Shown here: positions 37,691-51,347 of the stretch, one piece after another
Layout of the letters: each line of letters opens with the position of its first letter
Numbering within the stretch: position 1 is the stretch's first letter
Assembly: GCA_005281725.1 (NCBI GenBank)
Contig: SSBO01000012.1
Coordinates: forward strand, 14,669,501 to 14,733,500
DNA from: Wuchereria bancrofti
Lineage: Eukaryota > Nematoda > Chromadorea > Rhabditida > Onchocercidae
Reading direction: 5' to 3'
Length of the DNA: 64,000 nucleotides
Program-made: the position numbers and the translations under genes
Notes under the pieces: model-generated
What the model saw: the letters and a program-made list of their open reading frames with translations, nothing else
Database searches by the model: none
Told to the model about the DNA's origin: nothing

Positions 37691-39061
37691 GAAATTGAAA
37701 ATTTCTAACAATCCATCCTGAATGTTATGTACTTTTCGTAATTTAATGTAATACTAAACAGCGCAAATACCAGAAAACTCGCACAATGTATCATGTGTGC
37801 TTCACATATAGGACAGATCATACGCACTACTTCGTAAGTCAGAATAGCGCTCTAAATATCCGGTCTTATGTCATACGTATACTCCCCATTGATCCAGTAG
37901 CACTTTAGACGTAAGACAAGTCACGGACGTAATAAAACCTACGTAACCCAAACAATGCCATACACTCGCGACCAGTGCATAGTAGATCAACACGAACCAA
38001 TCGAACTGTCCTTTAGGCTTTTGCATAACGCGGACGGTATGAAAAAGTTATGGACCGGGGCAGATTTCTTTCTGCTGTAGTCGTTTTATTTAGTTCTAGT
38101 TAAGGAACTGGCAAGACTGTCTAGAGATTCTGAGAGCAGAGTGTTCAGAAATTTTTGAAGGCAAACAATTTTTGGGATAGGGTCGTTGACTAAAGATTGT
38201 TTGTCCTCGAATTTTGATGTCATTGAAATAACTTGAGATCGATTCAATATAAACGTATGAAATAAATTTGAACTTTTTACATTAATCATTTTTTTACTTC
38301 TGCTTGACCTTGTCTGCAAAAGATGTGCATATTTTATTCTTTCATAGTATTACCGTCGCTTCGATGTTTAAGAGTAGAGAGACGAGAACATGAAACGGTA
38401 GGAGTCCAGTGGGTTTATTAGAACTTTCTGAAATTGTTGCCTTATCTTGATCGGAATAGAGGATTCAGAGAGCGTCTGTGTAGATTCGAAAGAGGAGTGT
38501 TTATATATAATATATAATTAGGATTCTGAAATTTGCTGCAGTTATAAGCATATCTCAGAGTGACCTGAGAACTTCTGATTGAATTCGTATTTATTTGCTG
38601 CTTACCAGAGAAATTTACAATCATTCGAGGCTGTATATCTGTGTGTGCGGTCTGTTACATCATTAGTCTTTGTGTTGCCGCTACTTTTATCCTTTCCATC
38701 TCGGATATATTTCCATTCTATTGAATTCTTACTTTTTTGGAAAAATAGTTGTTTAAATTCAGCTGCAGAATCACTTGACTGAAATTTAGCAGTGCTATCA
38801 GGAAGATCGATACATCACAGGGGACGTGTTTACAGTCGATGTATCGTAACAATAATTTCAGCAATCGCTGCAGTTATCATCGTTAGTTCTTTTCATGATT
38901 TTTGCATGAGAGGTAGGCGGGAACTAGAATATTCCATTTATTCCACTGAAACTCCAATTTCAGATTCCTCTACAGATGATTTTAGTAATATCTTGATCGC
39001 TGATTTTCTTAATAAAAGGGACTCGAAGTTTTTGCTTTGAAAAATTCTTTCTTCGTTTCTT
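37691..39061. promoter_or_regulatory. Shared upstream region of the divergent rpl-5 and 39.1 kb genes
   Basis: About 1.4 kb between the two head-to-head genes. It must hold the rpl-5 promoter; no TATA box or other motif could be singled out. It includes an acceptor-like TTTAG at 38788-38789 followed by a frame open to 39040 with a hydrophobic stretch (TIISAIAAVIIV). Its phase does not fit the first exon of the downstream gene, so I leave it unassigned. Confidence 0.4.
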
Positions 39062-39063
39062 AG
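39062..39063 (+). promoter_or_regulatory. Probable spliced-leader acceptor of the 39.1 kb gene
   Basis: A pyrimidine-rich CTTTCTTCGTTTCTTAG ends at this AG, 30 bases before the chosen ATG at 39094. Confidence 0.5.
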
Positions 39064-39093
39064 AAAGGAAGAGGTGAAATTATTTGTTTAAAT

Positions 39094-42000
39094 ATGTTGA
39101 AGTTCTGGTTATGTGTTTTGTATTGTACTGTACCCTTGCAAGAAGTTGAAGACATCATTTATTTTCCAGATCAGGAACATTCGCAGTGTGATGTTAGACC
39201 TAGACGATCGGCACTTAATGCTACTGATGGTACTTCGTTGGGTTTGAATCGTAGGCATTTCGCTCAACGGAATCATGCTTGGTCAAGTAAATTATTTGAG
39301 CTTAAATATTGTCAAAATTGATGTAGAGAAGGTCAAAAGCAGTAATTACCGATGTATTTTCTGAGAGAAATTGGATAATAGTAATTTCAGTTCCGGAATT
39401 GGTAAGGGAAGCTGGATTAATTCTGGAAGTACAAAGAGAATATGGTCGTATCCTTAGCCAATCTAACTTTTCCACACCAAATATTCATATTTATTTTTCA
39501 CTTTCTACTCTGGTTAATGATGCACCGCTGAGTGTAATCACCGATAATCTTGCAGATGTTTTTCAAGCTGGAGCAGTGGTATGCTTTTTGTTTTCATTCT
39601 CGTATTGCACTTGTCAAATTTTTTGTACCATGGATTATATTCCTCAAGTGATTGCCTTATTTAATACATGTCTGAGGTCAACATACGTAAATATAATTTA
39701 CCTAATGCACATGTAATAATATATTATTAAAACTATTGGGAAAATAATTGTTAATATTTAATCTGATGTTTAAGGTTAAGTCTATTAGATTATCATTAAA
39801 TCGATGTCAGGTTTATTGATACATAGGGGGATTTCAGGTGGAAATCGAAGTAGAGGGAGGTGTTAATCTAAAAGAGCTAAAAGATAATATTCACGTGATA
39901 TTGACATGTACCTCTATAAGACCAAATACGGAGACTGGTCATAAGCGTACGTTTGAATTTTGAATTTTTAGACGAGCAATATTATTGATAGATTTTTTAC
40001 TTAACTCACTGCATGTTTTTCAGCGGAACTGGTACCAATGGTAGTAATACAGGATGATCGTGAAATTCCACTTGCTCTGATAACTAATCACGAGCTAGTT
40101 GCACTCCCTCGACAGGTCTTCCCAGTAGAAGAGGTTACTTCAGCATTTATGGCAAAGAAGAACTCAGTTATCACAGATGTAAATTTTTTTTTCAACATTT
40201 TATGATCTACTTAACTTCTGAAGTACCTCTACAAATTCCACAAAGAATTTTAACCAATATGCGAAGTTCGAAAAGAACTCGGCGATGTTAAAGCATGACA
40301 AAAAATATGTTCAGAAGGGTAAAATATCACAGATTTTGACATCTCAAAATATCCTTAGGTAGAGTGGCCAGAATTTGCAACTATTGGACGTTCTATAGAA
40401 GGAAGAATCTTGAGTGCACCACCATGGATCCGTGAATTTACAAATCCTTCAGTCAAAAAAATTGCACTGAGTATGCAACGCTTTGGACGGGATCGAGAAG
40501 GTTTTGCAGTGATAAAGGAGGTTGTTGCTTCTTTTAGCATCTCAATATTTAGTTGATTACTTTTAAATTTCATTCCTTTTCTGTAACAGTTATGAAAAAT
40601 TTGCAGTATATCGGACGAGGTGTTATCCTTACGCCAATCGACGAAGACGATAAAAAAATATGTGGTGATATGTTTTTCCCCTATGAAATGCGAGCGAATT
40701 CGTCATATACAGTGACAGAATGTGGGGTGGGAGTTTGATTCTGTAGTATTTTAAGAAAAATATTTGTGTCTTCAGTCTGATCATATGATGAATCACTGTC
40801 GAGATGTCGATCTAATGTCTAATAATTATATAATTTGAGATGCTATATTTACATCATTGTGTTCTTCCATTGTATTCAGAAGCTTTAACTGTACATAAAA
40901 TGAAAAGCATAATCCATTTTGAAAGTGGAATTTTGTAAAAAAAGAGAAATATTGCTAATTAATTAATGGCAATTATCGTCCATATATATTTAGGAAAATA
41001 TCTATATACATTCAGGATGTGTATCGCTTAGGCTCAAAATGGTATTTTCGTGCATGCCCAGAATTACCCAATCGTAAATACAAGTATCGAGTGTATAGCC
41101 TCAGTAGTTTGGATACCATCGTCGATGGTGATCTAATAGCGCAGGAGCAGCTTTCTGATCATACTGTAAATCCATCGGTAAATTTTCTCTTTAATCGATT
41201 AGATTTCCTCAGATTATTGCTTCATAAGCGTTTTTAAATGGAACGAATTAAATAATATTGTTTATGTATTTACATTCAGCACAGTAATATTCAGAGAAGG
41301 AGAAAAGGAATTTTATTTTAATTGCAAAGTATTAAGGTCGTAATGACTCAAGGGTTTGTCACTGTTGATGTCTCGACGAGTGCTGCGGAAGCGGACGCAT
41401 CTACTAATGACCAACTAGACGACTCAAACCAACTTATTGAATTCGATGATAAACCTTTACCGGTAGGTTTAATTGAATACGACAACAGTTCTCTGATCAA
41501 TATTTGGACCCTAATAATCGGTAGGAAATTTTTATGACCATTAAAATGTGGAAAATAAGTAGTAGGGTAAGAAGAGAAGGAAATGAAGATGAAAAAGACA
41601 CAAAGAAGAAAAGATTAGTAAGAAAAGATTGTTGCTAATGCTGCAGATTACTTCCTGCACAACCTAGGAAATGTGTGAGAGTGGTATCTACTTAAATTCT
41701 AAGCCTAAAGAAAAAATATATGAGTTAGTAAACTGTCTTTGGATAACTGCACTCATATTGCATCAACTAAATTTCTGAACTGAAAGTTATTCAATAGTTC
41801 AGGTATCCTCACGAAATGCTTTTCCAAAAACCACAGCCGTCTCGCCGGTTACTCTTAACCTACTCAGTGCTGTTAATTTCGATGCATCTCGTGCGGCAAC
41901 AGCAAGTGGCATCAATGAGACAATGATTTTGCAAAGTTCAAATCCTTCCGATATGACTGATTGCAATTTATTGGTTGATTTTAATGGTGCTAATGAAGTA

Positions 42001-43945
42001 CAACAAGTCGCAACGGAAGTTCGACACTTTCATGTATTAGATGAAGATTTTACCCTTTCTTCATTTAATTTCGATTTTAAAAAGGCGAAGAGCAAAGCAG
42101 AAATATTTGGCTATAGTAATTACCAAGATAATAAAGACATATGGTAAGTTTATTTTTCTCTCAGCTTTTATCTAGCATATGGTTGTCTTTTGACCTGATA
42201 TATTAGGATATTTAGATAGATCTTAGTACCTCCTATTTCACTAAAGCATAACTACCGAATTTCCATTGGGCTGTATTTGACGTGCAGCTGTCGAGCAGTG
42301 CGAAGTATTTGAACATTTTTTGGGAGTGTTTCCGCTTGCAGAATCGGTGACATTTAGGACAAAACATGTTTTTATAGTTCAGCAGCAACTAATTTATATT
42401 CCTTAAGCATGGCATCACTAGACAAAGAGTCAAGAAATGCTGATTTGAATCATGTTATCAGTGGATTTAAAACTCCGAAAGGTTTGGTTTCTTTTTAATA
42501 GTTTCTAACTGGTCCATATCCAACTTTATGGTAGAGTTCTAATATCGTCGTTAACTTTTTAACATCGTTTCTTTTTTTTTTACCTCTATCTGACTACCGC
42601 TTTAAAATTTTCAAATAACTACTTCCATATTATCTAAAGTTTAAGTCTAACAACTCTTCCACCTTCAGAGCAACCAGCGAAAGTGGAAAGTAGCGATTGC
42701 TCATCATGTAAACCAAAAAACTGTGTGGAAAATTGCTCAGTCCTGTGTAATGAAAATTCTGTAGTTGAACAGTTGGTTGATATTAGCAGTGATTCATTAA
42801 TTGTTGATCAAGAGACGGATACTAGCGATGATGATTCTGAGAATGAAATGTTCCATGCAGTATCTGTGGAAAGACAAAATGATGATGGGGTTGGTGTTTC
42901 ATCTTGAGTTCGACATTTTTTAGTGAGTTTGAAAAAAGTAAAATTTAATTGGGAAGCTAGGATGTTAAGTAAAAAACTATCAATTTTAAATTAGAATTTA
43001 GAAAAGTGCTGGTGAATGAGAAGTTTCTCTTGAGAAGTGATGCAGTTATTTGTTTCGCGAAATTTGTTTCATTGTTCCAAGACAGTCAAATTCGTATGTT
43101 AAATTTCTTTATATTTTAGTGGTGGTTCACTCGCAGGATCTCAAATGGAGTAGATTCAACGGAAGATAGAAAAAGAAATGTTGAGCTAGGGAGGCTGCCG
43201 TATTGCAATAGAAATTCTGAAGCAGCAGAGGTTACTAAATGATTCAATATTTGGAATAGGGAAGAATTTTTTAAGGAAAACTTAGTCTGCTTGCCTGGTA
43301 ATGCATAACATTTTCTTTTTGGATTGCATTTGTCATTATCAGCGAAATTTGCTATAAAATTTCCAGTCTCAATTGTTAGCCAACGGCAAAATTTTAGCTT
43401 AACTCAACACCCAAAGATGATAAACCACTGCTAATTCTAACTGACGATCATGTAAATTGTGAAGCAACTTCCGTGACGATAACACCACAGTTATCTCTTT
43501 CAAATGCCCTTCAGAACGATGGTGTAAGTTTTTTTTTTCTTTCTTTATTTGCTTTTGTTTTGTTAATGATTTTCACTTTTGGTGGGGCTTATCCGTCTTA
43601 ATTTTGTTAACCGATGATATCATTTCGTGTTGGTTTATTTCACATTAAGAAGTTACCCGATCATATAAAGAAAGTGTCACTTATTAGAAATCCAACTATT
43701 GCGTGACATTTTAACGGTGACTGCATAAGATATTTCATTTGTAGAAAAGAGAAAGAAGTAAGTTGAAACCTTGGATCTATTTTTAAGTTTACATGATCTT
43801 TCTCAAAAAGTTTTTGGAATATTTTAATTTAGATTAAGACAATAGTGGATTGTATTAATTCACGTAGATTTGCTTAATTCAGTGGTTGTTATCAAGATAA
43901 TCTCGTTTTCAGATATATGCCAAGTTTTTTGCTGGACTTCTTTGA
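39094..43945 (+). CDS. Unrecognised secreted or membrane-anchored protein, about 14 exons
   Basis: Exons with matching phases: 39094-39286, 39391-39578, 39838-39946, 40024-40178, 40359-40520, 40607-40726, 41016-41177, 41337-41462, 41803-42143, 42378-42481, 42669-42889, 43120-43230, 43398-43523, 43913-43945 (2151 bases, 716 aa). If the weak GTTGGT donor at 42890 is not used, the frame stops at 42907 (632 aa). The first 15 residues (MLKFWLCVLYCTVPL) look like a signal peptide. A furin-type RPRR follows near residue 38, with N-glycosylation sequons (NAT, NFS, NSS, NET). Residues about 65-450 are a mixed alpha/beta-type region with scattered cysteines; exon 11 has a CxxC cluster and an acidic TSDDDSENE tract. 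I recognise no domain. The exon 8 acceptor (ATTAAG) is atypical but is the only in-phase choice. Confidence 0.75.
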
Positions 43946-45083
43946 AAGTGAATGTTATGATAACAAGCGATCTTTCCATATCGTTTCTTTTTATTCAAAA
44001 ATTATATTGATTTCAATTACAGGAAAAATATTGCTGCTTTAACACCGCCTATTTTTTGGTGGTGGCGCCTTTTCCTTTTTTCTTGTAGGATGATGAATAG
44101 TTGCATGAAAACTTATGTTCACCGATTTCCTAATAGATATTCTTATTTGTTTATGGTGATAATTATGATTTGTTATCGGAATTATTTTCTTTGTAATTGT
44201 TTTCGTTTGTATTACTGAAATTACTTTTTTAGAATCGTCTGTTAAAATTGTTTCCGTTTTCACCCTCAAATTTCTAGAAGAGTCCTGAAAAAATAAATTT
44301 GCGCTTGTGATTTTATGGATTTGTTGGCTCGAGGATTTGAAATTTATTAGTTACACATATCAGAATTCAAGTTATCTGCTGTTAATCTTATGTAAATTTT
44401 CATTTTCGAGATGGTCTTTGTTAAGATTAAACTATAATGTGATAATCACTTTTTCTCATCATTGTATAATCGGTTGGCTGTGTATATGCTTCTATCTTTG
44501 CTTTTTCTTGAGGGATATTGTAATTCTAGTGTATTTCTCACTCCTTTATTTTCTTTTTGCACAACTTCATTAATCACTTTTGGTTACTCGTCTTATAGAA
44601 ACTAAGACTGATCTGACTGGTAAACAATAACCATATATCGACTTGGATAAATATTGGGGGAATCTTATTAACTTAGGCTAGCAATTTTTCGGAAAATTGA
44701 GACAGAAGGCAAGGAGTAAAGTAAGGTGTAAGGTTATGTTCTACAGGTGTTATATCGTAAATATGGAAGTATGAAAGATCCATTCCTCGATATTAACAGA
44801 TCATATATCACTTATCTTGATCTTATTCTGCTCTTTATTTGTTCAGTAATGAAATAGATATCAAACTTTTATTATTTAATTGATTGTTTGAGAGGAAGGA
44901 TTTTGTATGTGATCTTATGACACTTGTTATGTTCAAAACAAGAATAAAAATGTAGTGGAAATTGGGAAATTTACCGTCATAACAACGATTTATATTTAAT
45001 GAATTACTTTCAAAGAAATGCAGAACTAGTCTGACTGAACAAAAAATTTGAAATAATCGTTGGTGCAGAAGGATTTGTTGTTT
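43946..45083. other. Intergenic between two plus-strand genes
   Basis: AT-rich, with an AATAAA at 44292-44297 that could serve the upstream gene's poly(A) site. ORFs present here (for instance 44307-44573) are hydrophobic and lack exon signals. The 1.1 kb gap and the shared strand leave an operon possible but unproven. Confidence 0.4.
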
Positions 45084-45085
45084 AG
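45084..45085 (+). promoter_or_regulatory. Probable spliced-leader acceptor of the Mpv17-family gene
   Basis: TTGTTGTTTAG ends one base before the ATG at 45087. Such a short leader is characteristic of trans-spliced nematode genes. Confidence 0.6.
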
Positions 45086-45086
45086 A

Positions 45087-47318
45087 ATGTTGCCAGCAGT
45101 ATATCGAGCATATGAAAGAGCTCTAGTAAAATATCCGTTCTTAACGCAAGCTTCAAGTGCTGGTTAGTTTTCTCATCTCAGATTAAGGTAACATAAAGTT
45201 AAAAAATTCAAAGATGGGAAAAGCAAGTTATGATGTATGAATAGGAAGAGAAAAAACTAAACATGGTTATGCCATACGGAAAGATTGATTATTGCAAAGT
45301 CAGTGGTTATCATTTCACATGTATGAGATAATCATCTCAAGAAATAAAACATAAAAGGTAGCGTGGAAAGTTTACCCTCGATTATAGGTTTTCAAAATGT
45401 TTTTGTTTTATCTCAAACGTTTGATAGCTTAGATTTTTTTTTTTATTTGAAATCATTTTTTTACCAGTCCATAAAAAAACACACTGATTTGGTTGGAGTA
45501 GGAGACTCAACATAAATATTTCGGTTGTATTTTATAACTAAGCCTGAAATATCACCAACTTTCCTGTCGTTAGTTGTTATCTCAGTCGTCCATCTTCAAT
45601 GCTATTTGCATTCTTTTCGACAACTGTTTAGGAGCATTAGCAGCAATGGCTGATATGTTAACTCAAAATTTTGTTGAAAAACGTTGGCAAAAAGGGAACT
45701 ATAATCCGGCACGAACAATACGTTTTTCCGCTCTCATTCTTTTCTGGATTGTTAGCTTCTTTTCTTTTCTTTTTTTTCAGAAGACTTCAGGAAGAAACTT
45801 ATTAAATTTTATCAAATAAAATAAAAGCCTATCTTGAATTCATCGAAGATGAAGGATAAACAAGGATTATGGATGGGGCTTTAAAAGAAGAAGTAAAAAA
45901 TGATAACATACACATTAATCGATAAAAACATAATCAAAAAATCAATTAGTATATCGGAACTTTTTCTCAAGAAATGAAAACTAATAGAGATGTGGGAATG
46001 TTACGTAATTCACATAACTAAGGATCGAAATTGTAGTACTGATAAAGACTGATATATCCAATCCAATTGTTATTTGATACTAAAATATATGATATGACGT
46101 TATCTTGTTTATCTTATATTTTCAAATAATATTTGTTTCGATACAATTTTTTTAAAGGCTCCTATAACTTATCGATGGTTTTTATTACTTGAAAAACTGA
46201 AAGGTAAAGCAAATTTGCTACCGTTGAAACGGATGATTCTTGATCAGGTTTGTTACTTTTGGTGAATATTGACGGTGATAATGATGATGACGATGGCAAT
46301 TGTCACGTCATAACAGTTTGTTTTTGTTAATTAGTTTCAATTCAAAACGTAGAAGACATTTTAGCAATATTCTTTGAATGCCTTTCTTTTTTTGAACTTA
46401 CAATTTAATATTTTAGTCCTTAGCAGCACCGCTATTTACGTTTAGTTTTATCACAAATTTGCATATATTGGAAGGCAATTCTCCACATGATGCATTGGAA
46501 AAAGCAAAGAAAGATATTGTTCCAGTTATGAAAACTAATTATAAAGCAGGATTTCTTTTCTTTTTTTTTTGTTTTGTTTCCAGAAGAATGGAAGACTTTT
46601 CGGAATACTGTTTTAAGAGATGAAATTACTTAATTTAGGAAACTATGTGATATATAGCGTCGTAATATTTTTTTTTCCGTAATTTTGTCATATATTCATT
46701 TATTCAGTAGATCAGAATAATTAGTAACATTATTTATCATACTTTTTGGCATAGATCATAGATCGAAATTATCTCATCATACTTCTTACTCTATTATTTT
46801 CGTATTCAGTGTGCGTAGAAAGAAAAAGCTAAAAGCTAGTAGTAACATATAGGAATGGAGAAAGTGATAAGCTGACATAAGATGCTTTCAAAAAAGGTGG
46901 AATGAATAGTTGCCATTATTACTACTTTAATTTTATTGGTGATTTGTTGATTATTCACATATTATTCCTAAAAATTTTCGGTTATCATTAAAGGAAGTGT
47001 TTAAATTTATTGTTTAACCGAAAATATTCGTTAGCTGAATATATGTGACACTAGTAAAATTAATTACATAAATCTCGAAATGAATGGAGTGTTTATTATC
47101 CACTTGTTTTTTTCCAATTTTGTTTTCAAAAAATGCAAGTAATTTCAATTTAGGTCTGGCCACTTGCGCAGCTCATAAATTTCTACCTGTTACCGCTCCG
47201 TTATAGACTTACATTTGCCCAATTAATGGGCCTGTTTTGGAATATGTATTTATCATATGTTACTCAAATTGAAGTTAAACAGATAAATGGACCAAAAGAA
47301 CATTCTGGGAAAGATTGA
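45087..47318 (+). CDS. Mpv17/PMP22-family membrane protein
   Basis: Five exons, all in phase: 45087-45162, 45632-45750, 46158-46247, 46417-46545, 47154-47318; 579 bases, 192 aa, normal for the family. The start reads MLPAVYRAYERALVKYPFLT. Family landmarks follow in order: GALAAMADMLTQ, NYNPARTIRF, APITYRWF-LLEKL, a DxAxxxxxxD-type segment, then TNYKVWPLAQLINFYLLPLR and WNMYLSYVT. The family consists of four-span proteins of the mitochondrial inner membrane and peroxisome, with Mpv17 itself linked to mitochondrial DNA maintenance. Which member this is cannot be fixed here. The fourth intron begins with GC instead of GT (46546-46547), and two donors are GTTAG-type. The gene may form an operon with the gene upstream. 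Confidence 0.93.
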
Positions 47319-47347
47319 TTTTGTAATCTAAAGATAATTTGGAACAA

Positions 47348-47353
47348 AATAAA
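47348..47353 (+). terminator. Poly(A) signal of the Mpv17-family gene
   Basis: Canonical AATAAA 30 bases after the stop codon, on the coding strand. Confidence 0.6.
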
Positions 47354-48681
47354 ACTATTCAGCGTTATTCCTTACTATTTTATCGCATTAATTAAATAGA
47401 CTATTGTCTTAACAGCTATAGTACAATAAAAGCGCGGCAAATAATACAAATGGAATTTATTATTGTCCATTAACAAGTAAGTGAAGGGAAGTGTAACACT
47501 TGCAGTGACCGGTCTCGCAGATGACGCATTCATTCTAATGAAGTAATGATTGTGAGCGGAAGTCCTTGAACCTGAAGACTGAGAGAACAAAGAAAAAAAA
47601 TTATATTCTAAAAAAATCATATTCTGCGAAATGCAAATCTGAATCATATCTGCTGCCATTTCAGGATGTTGTATTTCTGAAAATTTACTTGTTGAATATT
47701 CCTCCTATCATCATTAACTAGTAATTTCAGGATTATCACTGCTGTCATATTTTTTTACGATAACTATTATGTAGGAATTGTAAATGAAATGTAAGTTAAC
47801 CATAAGAATTACTTCTTCCACTCACAAATTTCATTGATTGAAAAAAATTTTACAACTGAGAATGGAGTTGCAATATGTAATGTGACAATATAAATTATAC
47901 TTTCCCTTTAAAGCATCAAACAATCACCGAAATATTTTCCTTTTCTTTTCTTTGTTCCTTTTTCTTTTCATTTTTCCTTTTTTTTTTAATATTATATTCT
48001 CCATATTATTCATTCTGTTCTATATTTATTAGAATGAAGAAGAGCAGACGATAAAATGTGATCAATTCATAGAATTTTATTAAATAAATTTGTGCAAAAA
48101 TCGCAAACATTTGGTTTAGTGATATGTATTTGACTAGGCATTTCATATAGTACTTTATTACTAGGATTCACAAAAGTGATTTAAAAGTATTACATTCATG
48201 ATAATAATAACAAATAATAATAATAATAACAATAATAATAATAAATAATAGAGACATATCATATTTAAGTATTTCATGTAATACAAACAGTATGAGTTTT
48301 TTTGATTGATGATACATCTTTGTTTCTCTCTAAAATTCTCGTGATGTATAGTTAAACATCAGAATTTTGACTTAAATGTAATTATTCCATAATAAATGTT
48401 AGGCAGTTGCATGAAGGTAAAATTTTTCAACATTTGTTGACCTTTTGATGATTAATCAATCTTACATGAAATATTCTCTATAATACTTCATTTAAGTTCT
48501 CATTTTATGTGAAAAAGTTTTGGATTGTCATTTTCATTAAAAAAATGACATATCGATGCATTTAGCATGATACCATGATAAATAACGTGTCTTATTTATT
48601 ATGATTCACGTAATTCACGTAGCAAAGATCTCTTCGAACTAATAATATGTTCTGACGTTTATATTACTGCTATAACCTTTT

Positions 48682-48920
48682 TTTACTACTTTTAAATCTT
48701 AACATAAATTTTCGTAAAAAAAAATTTGTGAATAGAAATAAAATGTCTGAATAATTTGTTAGTTACATTATAGCATATGCAAAACATATTAGTCGTTGTG
48801 ATATTTTATTTCTAATAAATATATTTATAAAATGGAATTATTTCCGGATACTATTTTTAAATCTTAACATAAATTTTTGTAAAAAAAAATTGTGAATAGA
48901 AATAAAGTGTCAGAATGTCT
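48682..48920. repeat. Imperfect direct repeat pair
   Basis: About 70 bases at 48682-48755 recur at about 48849-48920 (TTTTAAATCTTAACATAAAT, a run of A, then TGTGAATAGAAATAAA in both), with a few substitutions. Confidence 0.85.
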
Positions 48921-51050
48921 GAAGTTTCCCTCTCGTACCAGTGATTTAATCGAGTAGAAAAAAGAAAGGAGACGTTACATTTCTTCGACTCACATTTTTT
49001 GCACCTTATGATGGCCATCAATCGATGTATGTCTGTTTCATTTCATCTTTATGTCAAATCAAAATCTATTTCACTTCCAACCGTTGTCATTGTATTGGTC
49101 GCCTTGAAATTCTTCTCCTCTCGATGAGTAGTACTATTGAATATGGATGATTGGTAGTTTTTGGGGCGTAAAAAGATGGCGAATAAGAGAGAACAAAAAG
49201 AAAATGGAAAGACTGGAAAAGCATCGATTCTTCAATCATAAACTCTTCTTTGCTTATGCTACCATTATTGCCATTACTTGTCTATCGCTGATAACTTATT
49301 TGTTCTTTCACTAATAACACTAATCTTAAATTCAGCCTTTTTTCCATTCTTCCATGAAATGAGAATTCAATTGATCTTTAGTCCTTCTTCTTTTCTTGTA
49401 ATAGTTAATTATAGAAATTTTATGATTGAAATAATCTAATGATCGTGCAGTTTCATTTCTGCTGTTGAAAATTAATTCATTTATAAAATTAATTCTATCA
49501 CATTTACAATTGTTACTCATTCAATCTTTCCTGTATCATTCCTTTGATTATACCCCATTGATACTTTGATGTTCTATAATTCTCATTTACATGTAGGATG
49601 AATCTATATTTTTAAGAAAACATTTAAAATCGAATTTTTAAAATTCTATTTCTTTCAATGTCCGAAAATTTTGCACATGCAAATTTAGAATTTAGTTTCC
49701 TTTTCATTGCTTTAAAAAATGTAATAAATGACACAAAAGACTGATGAATTAGGCAAGAAAATTCTCTGTATAGTGCTTTTATCTTTTTTATAATACCGAA
49801 AAAAGCGAGACAGGAATAGAAAGCGGTGATGGAAGATAGAAGTGAAAGAAGAAGGAAAAAGATAAACGATGATAGCATGGTGTTAAAAATGGGAAATGAC
49901 AAAATCATAAATATTCATACTCTTTTTATCAATCAATTCAATATGAAACATTTATTTATTCTATCAAACTTGATTTATTTTTCGAAAATTTATACATTGA
50001 AATTCTCATCAAAAAAAAATGGAATCAACATATTTGATAAATTTTTTTGAATATTCTTACATCTTTTGGAAGAAATGTTTGATTATATTATATTTACTAT
50101 CAGATAAGCGCTGTTGCAATGTTTTAACTTCTGAGGATAGTTTATCCTAATAATTTGCTTTGATGAGATGCTGAATGTGATAATATGTAAGACAAATGTG
50201 CCATTTTTTGAAATAATTGTTGAAAGATATTCATTCACGTAGTTTTCATCTGTAATACTCTTACTTTAAAAGTAATTTAAATTTAATGGAGAAAAAAGAA
50301 TTGCGATGTTGCTTGTCTGATTACTTTATCAATATGCTACATTAGCAATATAGTAAAGAAAAGTTAGGTTTCTTACTTTATCCCAAATTTACCAGCCTCT
50401 TTAATTAACATTAGTTAATCCATCCGAAAAAAACGATGTTCATCTCTTCTGCGATTATTTAAATGCACCGCAGCAAAAATTGCATTTATCTCTATATCAT
50501 TTCAGTTAAAACATCAATTATATCATTGGACTAGTTGTCAACAAAATATTTTCATGCTGTTTGATCGGTTTTTTCTTACTCAAATCTTTATTATTATTTT
50601 AAATTAGATTTATTTCTAGTTAAGCATTACTTACTTATTCTTATATAAATGTGTCCTTATCTTAAATTAGATTTAGTCTGATCAAGTTTATAATATTTTC
50701 TTTCTTTCGTTGGTAATTTTGAATGTCTAAAGCGTCATCATTCTTATCGCTTAAATTATTTCCGATAATTGATAAGAAGAAACAATAGTAATCAAATATT
50801 CAATGGAATTCGGTATTGGAAAAATGCGATCATTACTATTACTATTACTATTACTATTAGTACTACTAAATGCATAGTATCCATCTAGTTAAAAGTAATG
50901 CTTATCTACCTAACCACTAAAAGTAGTAGCCACTTAAGCAAAGTACTTATTCGTATACCTGTTTAAAATAAAAACGAGTTCTTCTGTTTGTTTATTCTTT
51001 TATCGTTTTTCATTCACAAATTTCACTATCAATGGATAAATGGAATTAAT

Positions 51051-51133
51051 CTTTTATTTCAATAATTTCCATTTTTATATTTTAAATATTCATCTTTTAT
51101 TTCAATAATTTCCATTTTTATATTTTAAATATT
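51051..51133. repeat. Tandem duplication, 40-base unit, period 43
   Basis: 51051-51090 and 51094-51133 are the same 40 bases, starting CTTTTATTTCAATAATTTCC, separated by three bases. Confidence 0.95.
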
Positions 51134-51347
51134 TATTCCACTTCGTCCATTCCTATTCAAGATTTCACTTACATTTCACATAAACTGTTTCATGTCCTAT
51201 CTTTTTTTTCATTTCAAAACTTATTATTTATCAACTTTTTTAATCCTAAACAAAATGAAACAGCAAAGGATCGAATTTTTGGTCTATGAATAGAACTAAA
51301 AAAAATCTATTTTCTTGATGGAAGTAAATTAATATAGTGGAATAAAA

